Source of the DNA: Elusimicrobiota bacterium
GTDB taxonomy: Bacteria; CG03; SLGR01
Length of the DNA: 22,264 bases
Reading direction: 5' to 3'
Assembly (NCBI GenBank): GCA_012511615.1
Contig: JAAZFS010000171.1
Span: 1-22,264 of the forward strand
Part shown: positions 6,739 through 14,040 of the stretch, one piece after another
Numbering within the stretch: the stretch's first letter is position 1
How the letters are laid out: each line of letters starts with the position of its first letter
Position numbers and translations under genes: made by a program
Notes under the pieces: model-generated
The model's database searches: none
Told to the model about the DNA's origin: nothing
Seen by the model: the letters and a program-made list of their open reading frames with translations, nothing else

Positions 6739-9069
6739 ATGAATCCAAAAGTATTAGAACCAGGAAAATTAAAAAAAGGGTTTGCGGTTATCACAAAGCC
6801 ATTAACAAGGCCTGATAGCGAAGATAAGGTGACAGGACGTGCTGTCTATGCGGATGATTTAAACATGCCCGGTGCGCTTTTTGCTCGCCAGGTATATTCA
6901 GAGCACCCACATGCCATAATTAAAAATGTAGACACTTCTCTCGCCCTAAAATATCCAGGGGTAAAGGCAGTAATAACTGGACAAGATGCTCCTGGTAAAA
7001 AAACTTACGGAAATGTTATTGAAGATCAGCCAGCTATCGCTTTTGATAAGGTCCGGCATATGGGAGATGTGGTTGCTGTGGTGGCGGCGGAGACTGAAAG
7101 ACAGGCCCGGGCGGCTGCGGCTTTAGTAAAAGTAGACTATGAAATTCTTCCTGGTATCTTTGACCCCAGAGAAGCAATGAAGGAAGGGGCTCCTCTTTTA
7201 TATGAAGAGAAAAAAACTAATGTTCAGATTCCTCAGAAAGTAAGAAACGGAGACATAGAGAAGGGTTTTAGTGAAGCGGATATTATTATAGAAGAAGAAT
7301 TCACAACACCCTTTGTTGAACACTCTTATCTAGAGCCTGAGGCAGCTCTTGCCTTTATCGATAGTAACGGAAGTATCCGCCTCAAGGGGTCATTTCAAAA
7401 TCCTTTTACAGCAAGGCGAGTAATTGCTGAATTTTTAGGGATTGGTAAGAACAGAGTGAGGATACAAAAAACAACCTTAGGCGGTTCTTTTGGTGGGAAG
7501 GATGAAATAATGAGCGGTATCGGATGCCGCTTGGCCCTTTTGACAAGTATAACCGGCCGACCTGTACGAATGGCTAATTCTCGCGAAGATTCTTTTGTGG
7601 AAAGCCATAAACGCCATCCTTTCTATATGAAGTATAAAGTGGGGGCAAAGAAAGACGGCAGGCTCTGTGCTGTAAAGAGTGAAGTTGTGGTTGACTCGGG
7701 AGCATATTGCTCCATGGGACCCTATGTGGCGCTCAGAGGTATAGTGCAGGGTGCTGGTCCCTATAAAGTCGACAATGTTTATTCCGATGGCTTTAGCGTA
7801 TATACAAATAATCCTTATGCAGGGGCCATGAGAGGATTTGGTTCGCCCCAGACTAATGTGGCGATTGAAGCCATTATGGATATTCTTGCCGAGAAGCTTA
7901 ATATTGATCCAGTGGAAATTAGGCTGAGAAATGTTATTGAAAAGGGTGATAAATCTCCAACCGGCCAGGTTATGAACCATGAAAGTGGACTCAGAGAGGC
8001 CCTTGAAACGGCGGCAGAGAGTATTAAGTGGGAAGAAAAACATGAAAAATATTCAGTCCCCCAGGAAGGTCCCTTAAAGAAAGGAATTGGGATTGCTTGT
8101 TGCATGAGGGGGGTTTCCCTAGGAGCCGAAGGGCTTGATGCAGCTGCCGCATCCGTCTCTGTCCAGGATGATGGAAGTGTGATTGTTACAACTGGGATTT
8201 CAGACCATGGACAGGGTTCCCAGGGGGTGATGACCCAGATAGTAGCAGAAGTATTGGGAATAAATGCCTCGCGCGTCATATATTTTGAGCCGGATACAGC
8301 TTTAATCCCAGATTCAGGTCCGACAGTCGCATCGCGTGGTACATTTATGGGTGGAAATGCAGTGAAAGATGCTGCAGAAAAAGTAAAGGCGAAACTTTTG
8401 AAGATAGCGGCGGAACTTCTTGAAACGCCAGAAAACAAAATTTATGCGGCGGACGATATTTATTATGCGGAAGATAACCCCGATATAATCGTTGGTTTTG
8501 AAGATTTGGTGGACGAATGTACAGGGCGGGCTGTTCCGCTTTTTGATTATGGTTGGTATGTCATGCCCCATATTCACTGGGATGAGGAAGAGGGAGTTGG
8601 GGATGCATATTATACTTATGTCTACTCAGTGAATGCTGCCGAGGTGACTGTGGACACTGAAACAGGTAAGGTTACGGTTGATAATTTTGTCGCCTCTCAT
8701 AATAGTGGACGGGCTCTCAACCCGACCCAGTTTCTGGGCCAAATGTTTGGTGGCTCTTCAATGGGTATAGGATTTGCCTTGTACGAGGAGCTGGAGTTGG
8801 AAGAGGGGAGGTTACAAACTCTTAATTTTGATAAATATACCCTTCCGACCGCTTGCGATCTTCCAGAATTTGTTGGGCATATAGTTGAGCGTCCGGATCC
8901 GGAGGGGCCTTTTGGTGCCAAGTCGCTTGGTGAGCCGGCTACTGAGGTCGCCGCGGCAGCAGTATTAAATGCCTTGGCGCAGGCAACCGGAAATAGGGTG
9001 CAGCATCTGCCAGCATCGCTGGAGAGGGTGCTTCTAGGGAAAAAACTTACAAAAAAGAAGAAAACATAA
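6739..9069 (+). CDS. Xanthine dehydrogenase-family molybdopterin-binding (large) subunit
   Basis: 776 residues, close to E. coli XdhA (752). A CoxL-type N-terminal domain starts at SEDKVTGRAVYADDLNMPG near 27-45. Cofactor and active-site motifs follow: GGSFGGK at 248-254, GAMRGFGSPQ with R365 (the substrate-orienting Arg typical of xanthine dehydrogenases), GISDHGQGSQGVMTQ, TVASRGTFMGG, and GAKSLGEP with the catalytic glutamate at about 732. It hydroxylates a purine-like or other N-heterocycle at the Mo centre. R365 favours a purine more than the fused enzyme does, but the substrate is inferred. It is preceded by the XdhC-family gene and followed by its FAD subunit with a 1 bp overlap (TAATG). 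The lysine-rich C-terminus is unremarkable. Confidence 0.92.
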   Translation: MNPKVLEPGKLKKGFAVITKPLTRPDSEDKVTGRAVYADDLNMPGALFARQVYSEHPHAIIKNVDTSLALKYPGVKAVITGQDAPGKKTYGNVIEDQPAIAFDKVRHMGDVVAVVAAETERQARAAAALVKVDYEILPGIFDPREAMKEGAPLLYEEKKTNVQIPQKVRNGDIEKGFSEADIIIEEEFTTPFVEHSYLEPEAALAFIDSNGSIRLKGSFQNPFTARRVIAEFLGIGKNRVRIQKTTLGGSFGGKDEIMSGIGCRLALLTSITGRPVRMANSREDSFVESHKRHPFYMKYKVGAKKDGRLCAVKSEVVVDSGAYCSMGPYVALRGIVQGAGPYKVDNVYSDGFSVYTNNPYAGAMRGFGSPQTNVAIEAIMDILAEKLNIDPVEIRLRNVIEKGDKSPTGQVMNHESGLREALETAAESIKWEEKHEKYSVPQEGPLKKGIGIACCMRGVSLGAEGLDAAAASVSVQDDGSVIVTTGISDHGQGSQGVMTQIVAEVLGINASRVIYFEPDTALIPDSGPTVASRGTFMGGNAVKDAAEKVKAKLLKIAAELLETPENKIYAADDIYYAEDNPDIIVGFEDLVDECTGRAVPLFDYGWYVMPHIHWDEEEGVGDAYYTYVYSVNAAEVTVDTETGKVTVDNFVASHNSGRALNPTQFLGQMFGGSSMGIGFALYEELELEEGRLQTLNFDKYTLPTACDLPEFVGHIVERPDPEGPFGAKSLGEPATEVAAAAVLNALAQATGNRVQHLPASLERVLLGKKLTKKKKT

Positions 9070-9926
9070 TGATACCTGAATTAAATATTAAAAGAGCTCA
9101 AGGGAAAGAAGAAGTTTTACAAATACTCTCTATGGGAGGCTATAAAATTATATGCGGAGGGACTGATCTGATTGTGAATCTCCGCAAGAAAGATAAGGTT
9201 GATTATGATCTTGTCGATATATCGAGCGTGAAGGAACTGCGCTATATCAGGGAAGAAAACGGGAAAATATGTCTTGGTTCGGGGACAACAATTTCTGATA
9301 TAATAGCTTCGTCCCTTATAGAAAATAAGGCTCCTCTACTTCGGAAATCCGTTGAAAATGCGGGATGCCTTCAGGTCAGAAACCGTGCAAGCATCGGTGG
9401 AAATATAGTTAATGCTTCCCCTGCGGCTGATTCGGTACCTGCCTTATGTGTGCTTGATGCAGAAGTTTCTTTAGCATCCTCAAAAGGGCGTAGGGTTATG
9501 AAACTTGAAGAGTTTATAACCGGGGCATACCGGTCGGCGGTTGCTGATGATGAACTTTTAGAAGAAGTATCATTTTCTCCACTTCCTGAAGGTGCCACTT
9601 ATTCATTTATTAAACTTGCCCGTCGGGAGACTTTGGCAATTTCTCGTTTGAATGTGGCTCTTTATCTTGTAATTAAAGATGGAGTGATAGAGAAGGCTTC
9701 TATTTCTCCAGGAAGCGTGATGCCTTCGCCCAGAAGAGTTGGTGAGGCCGAGGAGCTTCTCATTGGGGAGAAACCCTCTATCGAATTATTTAGGGAAGTT
9801 GGCAAAAAAGTCGGAGAAGTAATGGTTGAGAAGAGCGGCGTCCGCTGGTCAACTGAATATAAAAAACCCGTTATTGAGGTGCTTGTCCGCCGGGCTTTGT
9901 CGGAAGCAGCGGGATTAAAGGAATGA
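9069..9926 (+). CDS. Xanthine dehydrogenase-family FAD-binding subunit
   Basis: 285 residues, matching XdhB (about 290). The FAD-binding motifs are ICGGTDLIVNLRK near 28-40, GSGTTISDI near 77-85, and NRASIGGNIVNASPAADSVP, the pyrophosphate loop, near 106-125. The C-terminal CO-dehydrogenase-flavoprotein-like domain contains FIKLARRETLAISRLNVAL. It is the middle electron carrier of the three-subunit enzyme. It shares only family-level similarity with the shorter FAD subunit at 2656-3435, so the locus has two separate hydroxylase systems rather than a recent duplication. It is coupled to the Mo subunit by overlap and is followed 4 bp later by the Fe-S subunit. Confidence 0.92.
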   Translation: MIPELNIKRAQGKEEVLQILSMGGYKIICGGTDLIVNLRKKDKVDYDLVDISSVKELRYIREENGKICLGSGTTISDIIASSLIENKAPLLRKSVENAGCLQVRNRASIGGNIVNASPAADSVPALCVLDAEVSLASSKGRRVMKLEEFITGAYRSAVADDELLEEVSFSPLPEGATYSFIKLARRETLAISRLNVALYLVIKDGVIEKASISPGSVMPSPRRVGEAEELLIGEKPSIELFREVGKKVGEVMVEKSGVRWSTEYKKPVIEVLVRRALSEAAGLKE

Positions 9927-9930
9927 AGTC

Positions 9931-10413
9931 ATGGAAAAGATAAATATAAAACTTACCGTCAACGGTCGTGAAGTCTCGTCCGATTGCGAACCAGCAAAAA
10001 CACTTTTGGATTTTCTACGCGATGATTTGGGCATTAAGGGTGTAAAGAAGGGGTGCGAGATTGGAGAGTGCGGAGCCTGCTCTGTGATAATGAATGGGGA
10101 GGCGATAAACTCCTGTATGGTTTTGGCTCCTCAGGCAGAAGGGGCCCATATAATCACAGTAGAAGGTTTAGAGAAAAATGGTGAACTTCATCCACTCCAA
10201 AAAGCTTTTATTGAAAAAGGAGCAGTCCAGTGTGGATTTTGCACTCCGGGTATGCTTTTGACGGCGAAAACCCTTCTGGATAAGAACCTTACACCTACAA
10301 GAAGCGAGATTCGAAAAGCTATAGCAGGGAATCTCTGCCGGTGTACTGGCTATAAACAGGTAGTTGATGCTATTGAGCATGCTGCCAAGGTAATGTCAGG
10401 TGGAAACCCTTAG
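9931..10413 (+). CDS. Xanthine dehydrogenase-family [2Fe-2S] subunit
   Basis: 160 residues, the length of E. coli XdhC (159). The plant-type ferredoxin cluster is bound by C42, C47, C50 and C62, within KKGCEIGECGACSV. The second cluster is bound by C101, C104, C136 and C138, within QCGFCTPGM and NLCRCTGY. It relays electrons from the molybdenum subunit to the FAD subunit. An AAAGGA ribosome-binding site lies about 8 nt upstream of the ATG. The stop overlaps the start of the next gene by 14 bp, so a flavin reductase-like protein is probably made in step with this subunit. Confidence 0.94.
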   Translation: MEKINIKLTVNGREVSSDCEPAKTLLDFLRDDLGIKGVKKGCEIGECGACSVIMNGEAINSCMVLAPQAEGAHIITVEGLEKNGELHPLQKAFIEKGAVQCGFCTPGMLLTAKTLLDKNLTPTRSEIRKAIAGNLCRCTGYKQVVDAIEHAAKVMSGGNP

Positions 10414-11113
10414 AATAACTTTTGAAGAAAAAATAGAAAGAGCAAAAGGAGTTCTTAGTTTTCGTTTTTCTGCAAGTGAAGCTTTTAATTATACTGCTGG
10501 ATCCTATGGTATATTTACAATAGAAAAAGATTCTAAGCGGCTTCCAAAAGTCTTTACTTTTTCTTCCGCCCCCGCAGATAAATTCATTGAGTTTACGACG
10601 ATAATGAGTGGCTCTGACTACAAAAATGCTCTTGCTGGACTCCAATACGGTGAGGATATTGAACTAAGAGGTCCTATGGGGAAATTTTCGCTTGACCTGG
10701 CTGGAGATAAAACACCAGTATTTTTGGCCGGCGGAATAGGGATTACCCCTTTTATAAGTATGATTTCCGAAGCTTTCAAGAATGATGCCCTGCCCGAGAC
10801 AATTCTCTTTTATGCCAATAGGGATATTGATAGGATTGTTTTCAGAGAAGAATTAGAAACCATAGAGCGTAAGTCGGGGAAACTTTGCCTGATAAATGTC
10901 ATATCAGACAATCTTCCTGCAGAAGCAAAAGGAACTTTTGAAAGTGGCTGGATTGATGGGGATGTAATAAAGAAATACCTGGACAAAAAAATTGAAACCT
11001 ATCATTTTTACATTGTTGGTCCGCCCACCTTTAACGAAGCTATGGAAAAAGTTTTGTTAGAAATGGGAGTAAGTTTGGAAGAAATCAGCCTGGAAAAGTT
11101 TTCTGGTTATTAA
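10400..11113 (+). CDS. Ferredoxin-NADP reductase-fold FAD/NAD-binding oxidoreductase
   Basis: 237 residues with a GTG start inside the Fe-S subunit gene. The FAD-binding barrel has the KVFTFSSAP motif (the family's RxYSxxS position), with GPMGKF a little later. The nucleotide-binding half opens with FLAGGIGITPFISMI and has FYANR, HFYIVGPPTFNEAM, and an aromatic C-terminus (EKFSGY). No [2Fe-2S] ferredoxin domain is attached, so it is a bare reductase module that needs a partner. Overlap with the hydroxylase Fe-S gene suggests the partner is the xanthine-dehydrogenase-like complex, making this an alternative exit or entry for electrons to NAD(P)H. That pairing is an inference from position only. 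Confidence 0.82.
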   Translation: METLRITFEEKIERAKGVLSFRFSASEAFNYTAGSYGIFTIEKDSKRLPKVFTFSSAPADKFIEFTTIMSGSDYKNALAGLQYGEDIELRGPMGKFSLDLAGDKTPVFLAGGIGITPFISMISEAFKNDALPETILFYANRDIDRIVFREELETIERKSGKLCLINVISDNLPAEAKGTFESGWIDGDVIKKYLDKKIETYHFYIVGPPTFNEAMEKVLLEMGVSLEEISLEKFSGY

Positions 11114-11132
11114 ATAAGGAGTATTTAAGAAT

Positions 11133-12488
11133 ATGGATGAAAGATACAAAATATTATTAAGTGAGAGTGAGATGCCGCAGAAGTGGTATAATGTGCAGCC
11201 AGATCTACTGACTCCGCTTCCCCCATCACTTAAGGAAGACGGGACTCCTATAAAACCTGAAGATTTGGAGCCGATATTTTCCATGGAGCTGATAAAACAG
11301 GAAGTTAGTCAGGAAAGATGGATAGAAATACCTGATGAGGTCCAGGATCTCTTGAAAATATGGCGGCCGACTCCTCTTAGAAGAGCCAGAAGACTTGAAA
11401 AAGCCCTGAAGACACCAGCCCGGATTTATTTTAAAGACGAAAGTGTTTCGCCTGCCGGTTCTCATAAACCCAATAGCTCAGTTGCTCAGGCCTACTATAA
11501 TAAGATGGAGGGAATTACAACTCTTTCTACCGAAACTGGAGCCGGGCAGTGGGGGAGTGCACTTGCTTTTGCAAGTAAACTTTTGGGAATGAAATGCAGG
11601 GTATATATGGTAAGAGTATCATACGATCAGAAACCCTATAGAAAACTCATGATGGAAACTTGGGGAGCTGACTGTTACTCGTCTCCGACCAATATGACTG
11701 AATCCGGTCGGGCGGTTCTAAAGGCAAATCCGGATTCGCCTGGTTCCCTGGGAATAGCAATAAGCGAAGCGGTGGAAGATGCCGTCAAGCATGATGATGT
11801 GAAATATACGCTCGGTAGTGTGCTAAACCATGTATGCCTCCATCAGACAATAATCGGTCAGGAAGTAAAGAAACAGTTAGAAATTGCTGGAGAAACTGCG
11901 GATATAGTGATTGGCTGCGTTGGCGGAGGCAGTAACTTTGCTGGAATAGCCTTCCCCTTTGTCACTGATAAAATAGCAGGAAAGGATATTAAGCTTCTCG
12001 GAGTAGAGCCGACGGCTTGTCCGACTTTAACCAAGGGACCCTATCGCTACGATTTTGGAGATATCGCAAAACTAACTCCTATGATGAAAATGTATACGCT
12101 TGGGCATGATTTTGTCCCAGCAGGGATACATGCTGGCGGCTTGAGATATCACGGAGCCGCTCCCTTACTATGTTCACTAGTCCATGACAAGGTGATAGAG
12201 GCAGTCGCCTATAATCAGGTTGATTCATTTGAGGCGGCTATGCTATTTGCAAATACCGAGGGTATGATACCAGCACCAGAGACCTCTCATGCCATTTTAG
12301 CTGCAATAAGAGAAGCGGAAAAATGCCGTGAGACAGGTGAGGCTAAATGTATAGTCTTTAATTATTCTGGACACGGATTTTTTGACCTAGCCTCATACCA
12401 AGCCTTCTTTGAAGGAAAACTTGAGAAATTCGAGTATTCTGATGAAGATCTTGCTCGTTCAATCAGTAAATTACCTGATATCGAATAA
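11133..12488 (+). CDS. trpB: Tryptophan synthase beta-like PLP enzyme (TrpB2 type)
   Basis: 451 residues, the length of the TrpB2 family and longer than ordinary TrpB (about 400). It shows the N-terminal WYNVQPDLL...PLPPSL block typical of TrpB2, WRPTPLRRARRLE, the PLP lysine K112 in SPAGSHKPNS, ETGAGQWG with the catalytic glutamate, and the phosphate-binding CVGGGSNFAG. TrpB2 condenses serine with indole independently of TrpA; some members may act as serine deaminases. A good AAGGAG site lies 11 nt before the ATG, and the gap to the previous gene is only 19 bp, so it is probably in the same transcript. No other trp gene is present. Purine loci of this type often carry a different fold-II PLP enzyme (YgeX), so a catabolic role should be considered. 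Confidence 0.85.
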   Translation: MDERYKILLSESEMPQKWYNVQPDLLTPLPPSLKEDGTPIKPEDLEPIFSMELIKQEVSQERWIEIPDEVQDLLKIWRPTPLRRARRLEKALKTPARIYFKDESVSPAGSHKPNSSVAQAYYNKMEGITTLSTETGAGQWGSALAFASKLLGMKCRVYMVRVSYDQKPYRKLMMETWGADCYSSPTNMTESGRAVLKANPDSPGSLGIAISEAVEDAVKHDDVKYTLGSVLNHVCLHQTIIGQEVKKQLEIAGETADIVIGCVGGGSNFAGIAFPFVTDKIAGKDIKLLGVEPTACPTLTKGPYRYDFGDIAKLTPMMKMYTLGHDFVPAGIHAGGLRYHGAAPLLCSLVHDKVIEAVAYNQVDSFEAAMLFANTEGMIPAPETSHAILAAIREAEKCRETGEAKCIVFNYSGHGFFDLASYQAFFEGKLEKFEYSDEDLARSISKLPDIE

Positions 12489-12541
12489 TTTAGAGAAAGT
12501 TTTATACTGCGATTTTTAGGAAGGAATGCGGGGTGCTTTTG

Positions 12542-12587
12542 CCTTTAGGTAAGGTTTTTTATTAGAGCGTGGCTTTTGAGAACCTTA
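12542..12587. terminator. Possible bidirectional terminator between convergent trpB2 and dut
   Basis: This is the 101 bp gap between two convergent genes. It holds CCTT-TAGGT-AAGG followed by six T (12542-12560), a weak 4 bp stem. An overlapping 7 bp inverted repeat, TAAGGTT (12550-12556) and AACCTTA (12581-12587), is flanked by T-rich sequence on one side and A-rich on the other. Either could end transcription, but the stems are short. Confidence 0.3.
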
Positions 12588-12589
12588 TT

Positions 12590-13018
12590 TTATGAACCGG
12601 TACTACCAAATCCGCCTTTTTCTCTAGAGGTCTCGTCGAGTGAGTTTTTCTCTATCCAGGCGATTTTCTCGATTTTTTGCAGGACCGCCTGAGCAATCCG
12701 CTCGCCTTTTTTAATTAGTACATCAGAAGCAGAAGTATTAAAAAGTATTACACCTATCTCACCGCGGTAGCCAGAATCTATTGTGCCAGGGGAGTTGAGT
12801 ACCATAAGACCTTTCTTTATTGCTAGGCCGCTTCTAGAGCGTATCTGTATCTCAAAACCCTCTGGGATTGCAACCTTTATACCAGTGGGTATGAGTGCCC
12901 GTCCGAGTGAGGGAATAGTTTTATCTTCTCCAGCATTAACAAGGTCCATACCGCTATCTCCAGAATGCTGGTATTCAGGAAGGCTTACATCTCTGATTCT
13001 TGTAATTTCTATTTTCAT
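12590..13018 (-). CDS. dut: Deoxyuridine 5'-triphosphate nucleotidohydrolase (dUTPase)
   Basis: 142 residues from ATG 13018. All five trimeric dUTPase motifs are in order: SGMDL (motif 1), RSRSGLA (motif 2), NSPGTIDSGYRGEI with the catalytic Asp (motif 3), KGERIAQAVL (motif 4), and the glycine-rich C-terminal arm REKGGFGSTG (motif 5). It hydrolyses dUTP to dUMP and pyrophosphate, keeping uracil out of DNA. A TTG at 13057 would add 13 residues of no family resemblance (IILIKCSSIL), so I reject it. It stands alone on its strand, divergent from the thioesterase gene and convergent with trpB2. Confidence 0.95.
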   Translation of the reverse strand: MKIEITRIRDVSLPEYQHSGDSGMDLVNAGEDKTIPSLGRALIPTGIKVAIPEGFEIQIRSRSGLAIKKGLMVLNSPGTIDSGYRGEIGVILFNTSASDVLIKKGERIAQAVLQKIEKIAWIEKNSLDETSREKGGFGSTGS

Positions 13019-13060
13019 ATTTAATATACTACTACATTTTATTAGAATTATCTTCAAGTT

Positions 13061-13089
13061 TTGCGGATTTTTTGGAAATATGTTATTTT
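13061..13089 (+). promoter_or_regulatory. Weak candidate promoter for the thioesterase gene
   Basis: The 77 bp between dut and the thioesterase gene holds TTGCGG (13061-13066), a 17 nt spacer and TATTTT (13084-13089), ending 6 nt before the ATG at 13096. Both boxes are only partial matches. No Shine-Dalgarno sequence precedes the ATG, which again fits a leaderless start. Confidence 0.25.
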
Positions 13090-13095
13090 TGCGGT

Positions 13096-13482
13096 ATGGA
13101 TAAAATTACAAGAAAAGTATACTACTACGACACAGATGCTGGGGGGCTTGTCTATCATTCAAATTATCTAAAATATTTTGAGGAAGGCAGGACCACATTT
13201 TTTGAAAAAAGAGGGGTAGATATTCCTTCCCTATTGAACCAGGGTTATTTTTTGGTTGTCCGCAGGACCGAGATAGATTATATAGCCCCGGCCAGATATG
13301 GCGATATTATAGAGATAGTTAGTCATCTTGATTTCATTAGTGGAGTCAGAGTCAACTTTAGTTATGAAATAACTTGTAATGGAAAAGATATTGTTCGGGG
13401 AAAAACCTTGCTTGTATCAGTGGGGGAAAATATGAAACCTCGTCGACTTCCTCGGGAAATATTGGATATTTTCAAAAGCTAA
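13096..13482 (+). CDS. YbgC-like acyl-CoA thioesterase (hotdog fold, 4HBT family)
   Basis: 128 residues. The N-terminal signature YYYDTDAGGLVYHSNYLKYF carries the catalytic aspartate (D14) of the 4-hydroxybenzoyl-CoA thioesterase/YbgC family; the following FEEGRTTFFEKRG is equally typical. It should hydrolyse short acyl-CoA or acyl-ACP thioesters in the cytoplasm. In proteobacteria YbgC sits with the tol-pal genes, but no tol or pal gene is visible here. Codons upstream of 13096 (from 13072) are open but do not resemble the family, so I start at ATG 13096. The stop codon touches the first arm of the inverted repeat at 13481-13518. Confidence 0.88.
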   Translation: MDKITRKVYYYDTDAGGLVYHSNYLKYFEEGRTTFFEKRGVDIPSLLNQGYFLVVRRTEIDYIAPARYGDIIEIVSHLDFISGVRVNFSYEITCNGKDIVRGKTLLVSVGENMKPRRLPREILDIFKS

Positions 13483-13518
13483 CCTTATTCTTATTGACAA
13501 CTTAGATGAATAAAGGTT
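13481..13518. repeat. Inverted repeat between the thioesterase and the TIGR03546-like gene
   Basis: AACCTTATTC (13481-13490) and GAATAAAGGTT (13508-13518) are complementary apart from one unpaired base, and are followed by AAATTTTT. This could be a low-GC terminator for the thioesterase gene. A perfect TTGACA lies in its loop, so an operator is also possible. Confidence 0.4.
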
Positions 13519-13523
13519 AAATT
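13494..13523 (+). promoter_or_regulatory. Promoter of the TIGR03546/TIGR03545 gene run
   Basis: TTGACA (13494-13499) is a perfect -35 box. TAAATT (13518-13523) follows after an 18 nt spacer, or TTAAAT after 17 nt. The -10 box ends 10 nt before the ATG at 13534, leaving a leader of only a few bases and no ribosome-binding site in range. It overlaps the inverted repeat at 13481-13518. Confidence 0.5.
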
Positions 13524-13533
13524 TTTAGCTGAA

Positions 13534-14040
13534 ATGTTGAAGCTTATTAAAAAATTCTTTAAGGCCATGAATAATGACTCTAATCCATCGGAGATTGCCG
13601 GTGGTGCAGTTCTTGGGGTCATATTAGGTTTAACCCCATTTTTTGCTCTCCATAATCTTTTGGTTATTTTTCTACTGTTTATTCTTAAAGTAAACGGGGC
13701 TGCTGCTGTGGTGACGACTGCTATATTTGGATTGATAGGGTATTTAATCGATCCATTGTCCCATATGATAGGCGAAAGCATTTTGACTGCAGGATTTTTG
13801 GAAAAATTTTGGACCTACCTTTATAATATTCCCCTGATACCTTTTGCACGCCTAAATAATACAGTGATTTTGGGCTCACTTCTTATTTCGATTATTCTTG
13901 CTCCTTTTCTCTTTATTCTCACCAGAAAATTTGTGGTTTATTATCGTGCATCACTAAGAGAAAAAGTAGATAAGCTAAGAATTATGAAAATACTTAAGGC
14001 CAGCAAAATATTTAAACTCTATATGAGGTTGAGCAGATGA
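13534..14040 (+). CDS. TIGR03546-like membrane protein (DUF2062-related)
   Basis: 168 residues. After an amphipathic basic N-terminus there are about three hydrophobic segments: roughly 22-52 (AGGAVLGVILGLTPFFALHN), 55-80, and 108-130, followed by a basic tail. The glycine-rich GGAVLGVILGLTPF motif is typical of the DUF2062-like proteins, including the TIGR03546 family. That family is described as half of a two-gene pair with TIGR03545, restricted to bacteria with an outer membrane. The next gene here does look like TIGR03545 and overlaps by 4 bp (ATGA), which supports both assignments. An inner-membrane location is likely; the function is unknown. Confidence 0.75.
   Translation: MLKLIKKFFKAMNNDSNPSEIAGGAVLGVILGLTPFFALHNLLVIFLLFILKVNGAAAVVTTAIFGLIGYLIDPLSHMIGESILTAGFLEKFWTYLYNIPLIPFARLNNTVILGSLLISIILAPFLFILTRKFVVYYRASLREKVDKLRIMKILKASKIFKLYMRLSR

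Noticed and set aside
7815..8438. A minus-strand open frame of 207 codons, and another at 7477-8043
   Set aside because: Both are shadows of the Mo-subunit gene, which carries continuous conserved motifs on the plus strand.
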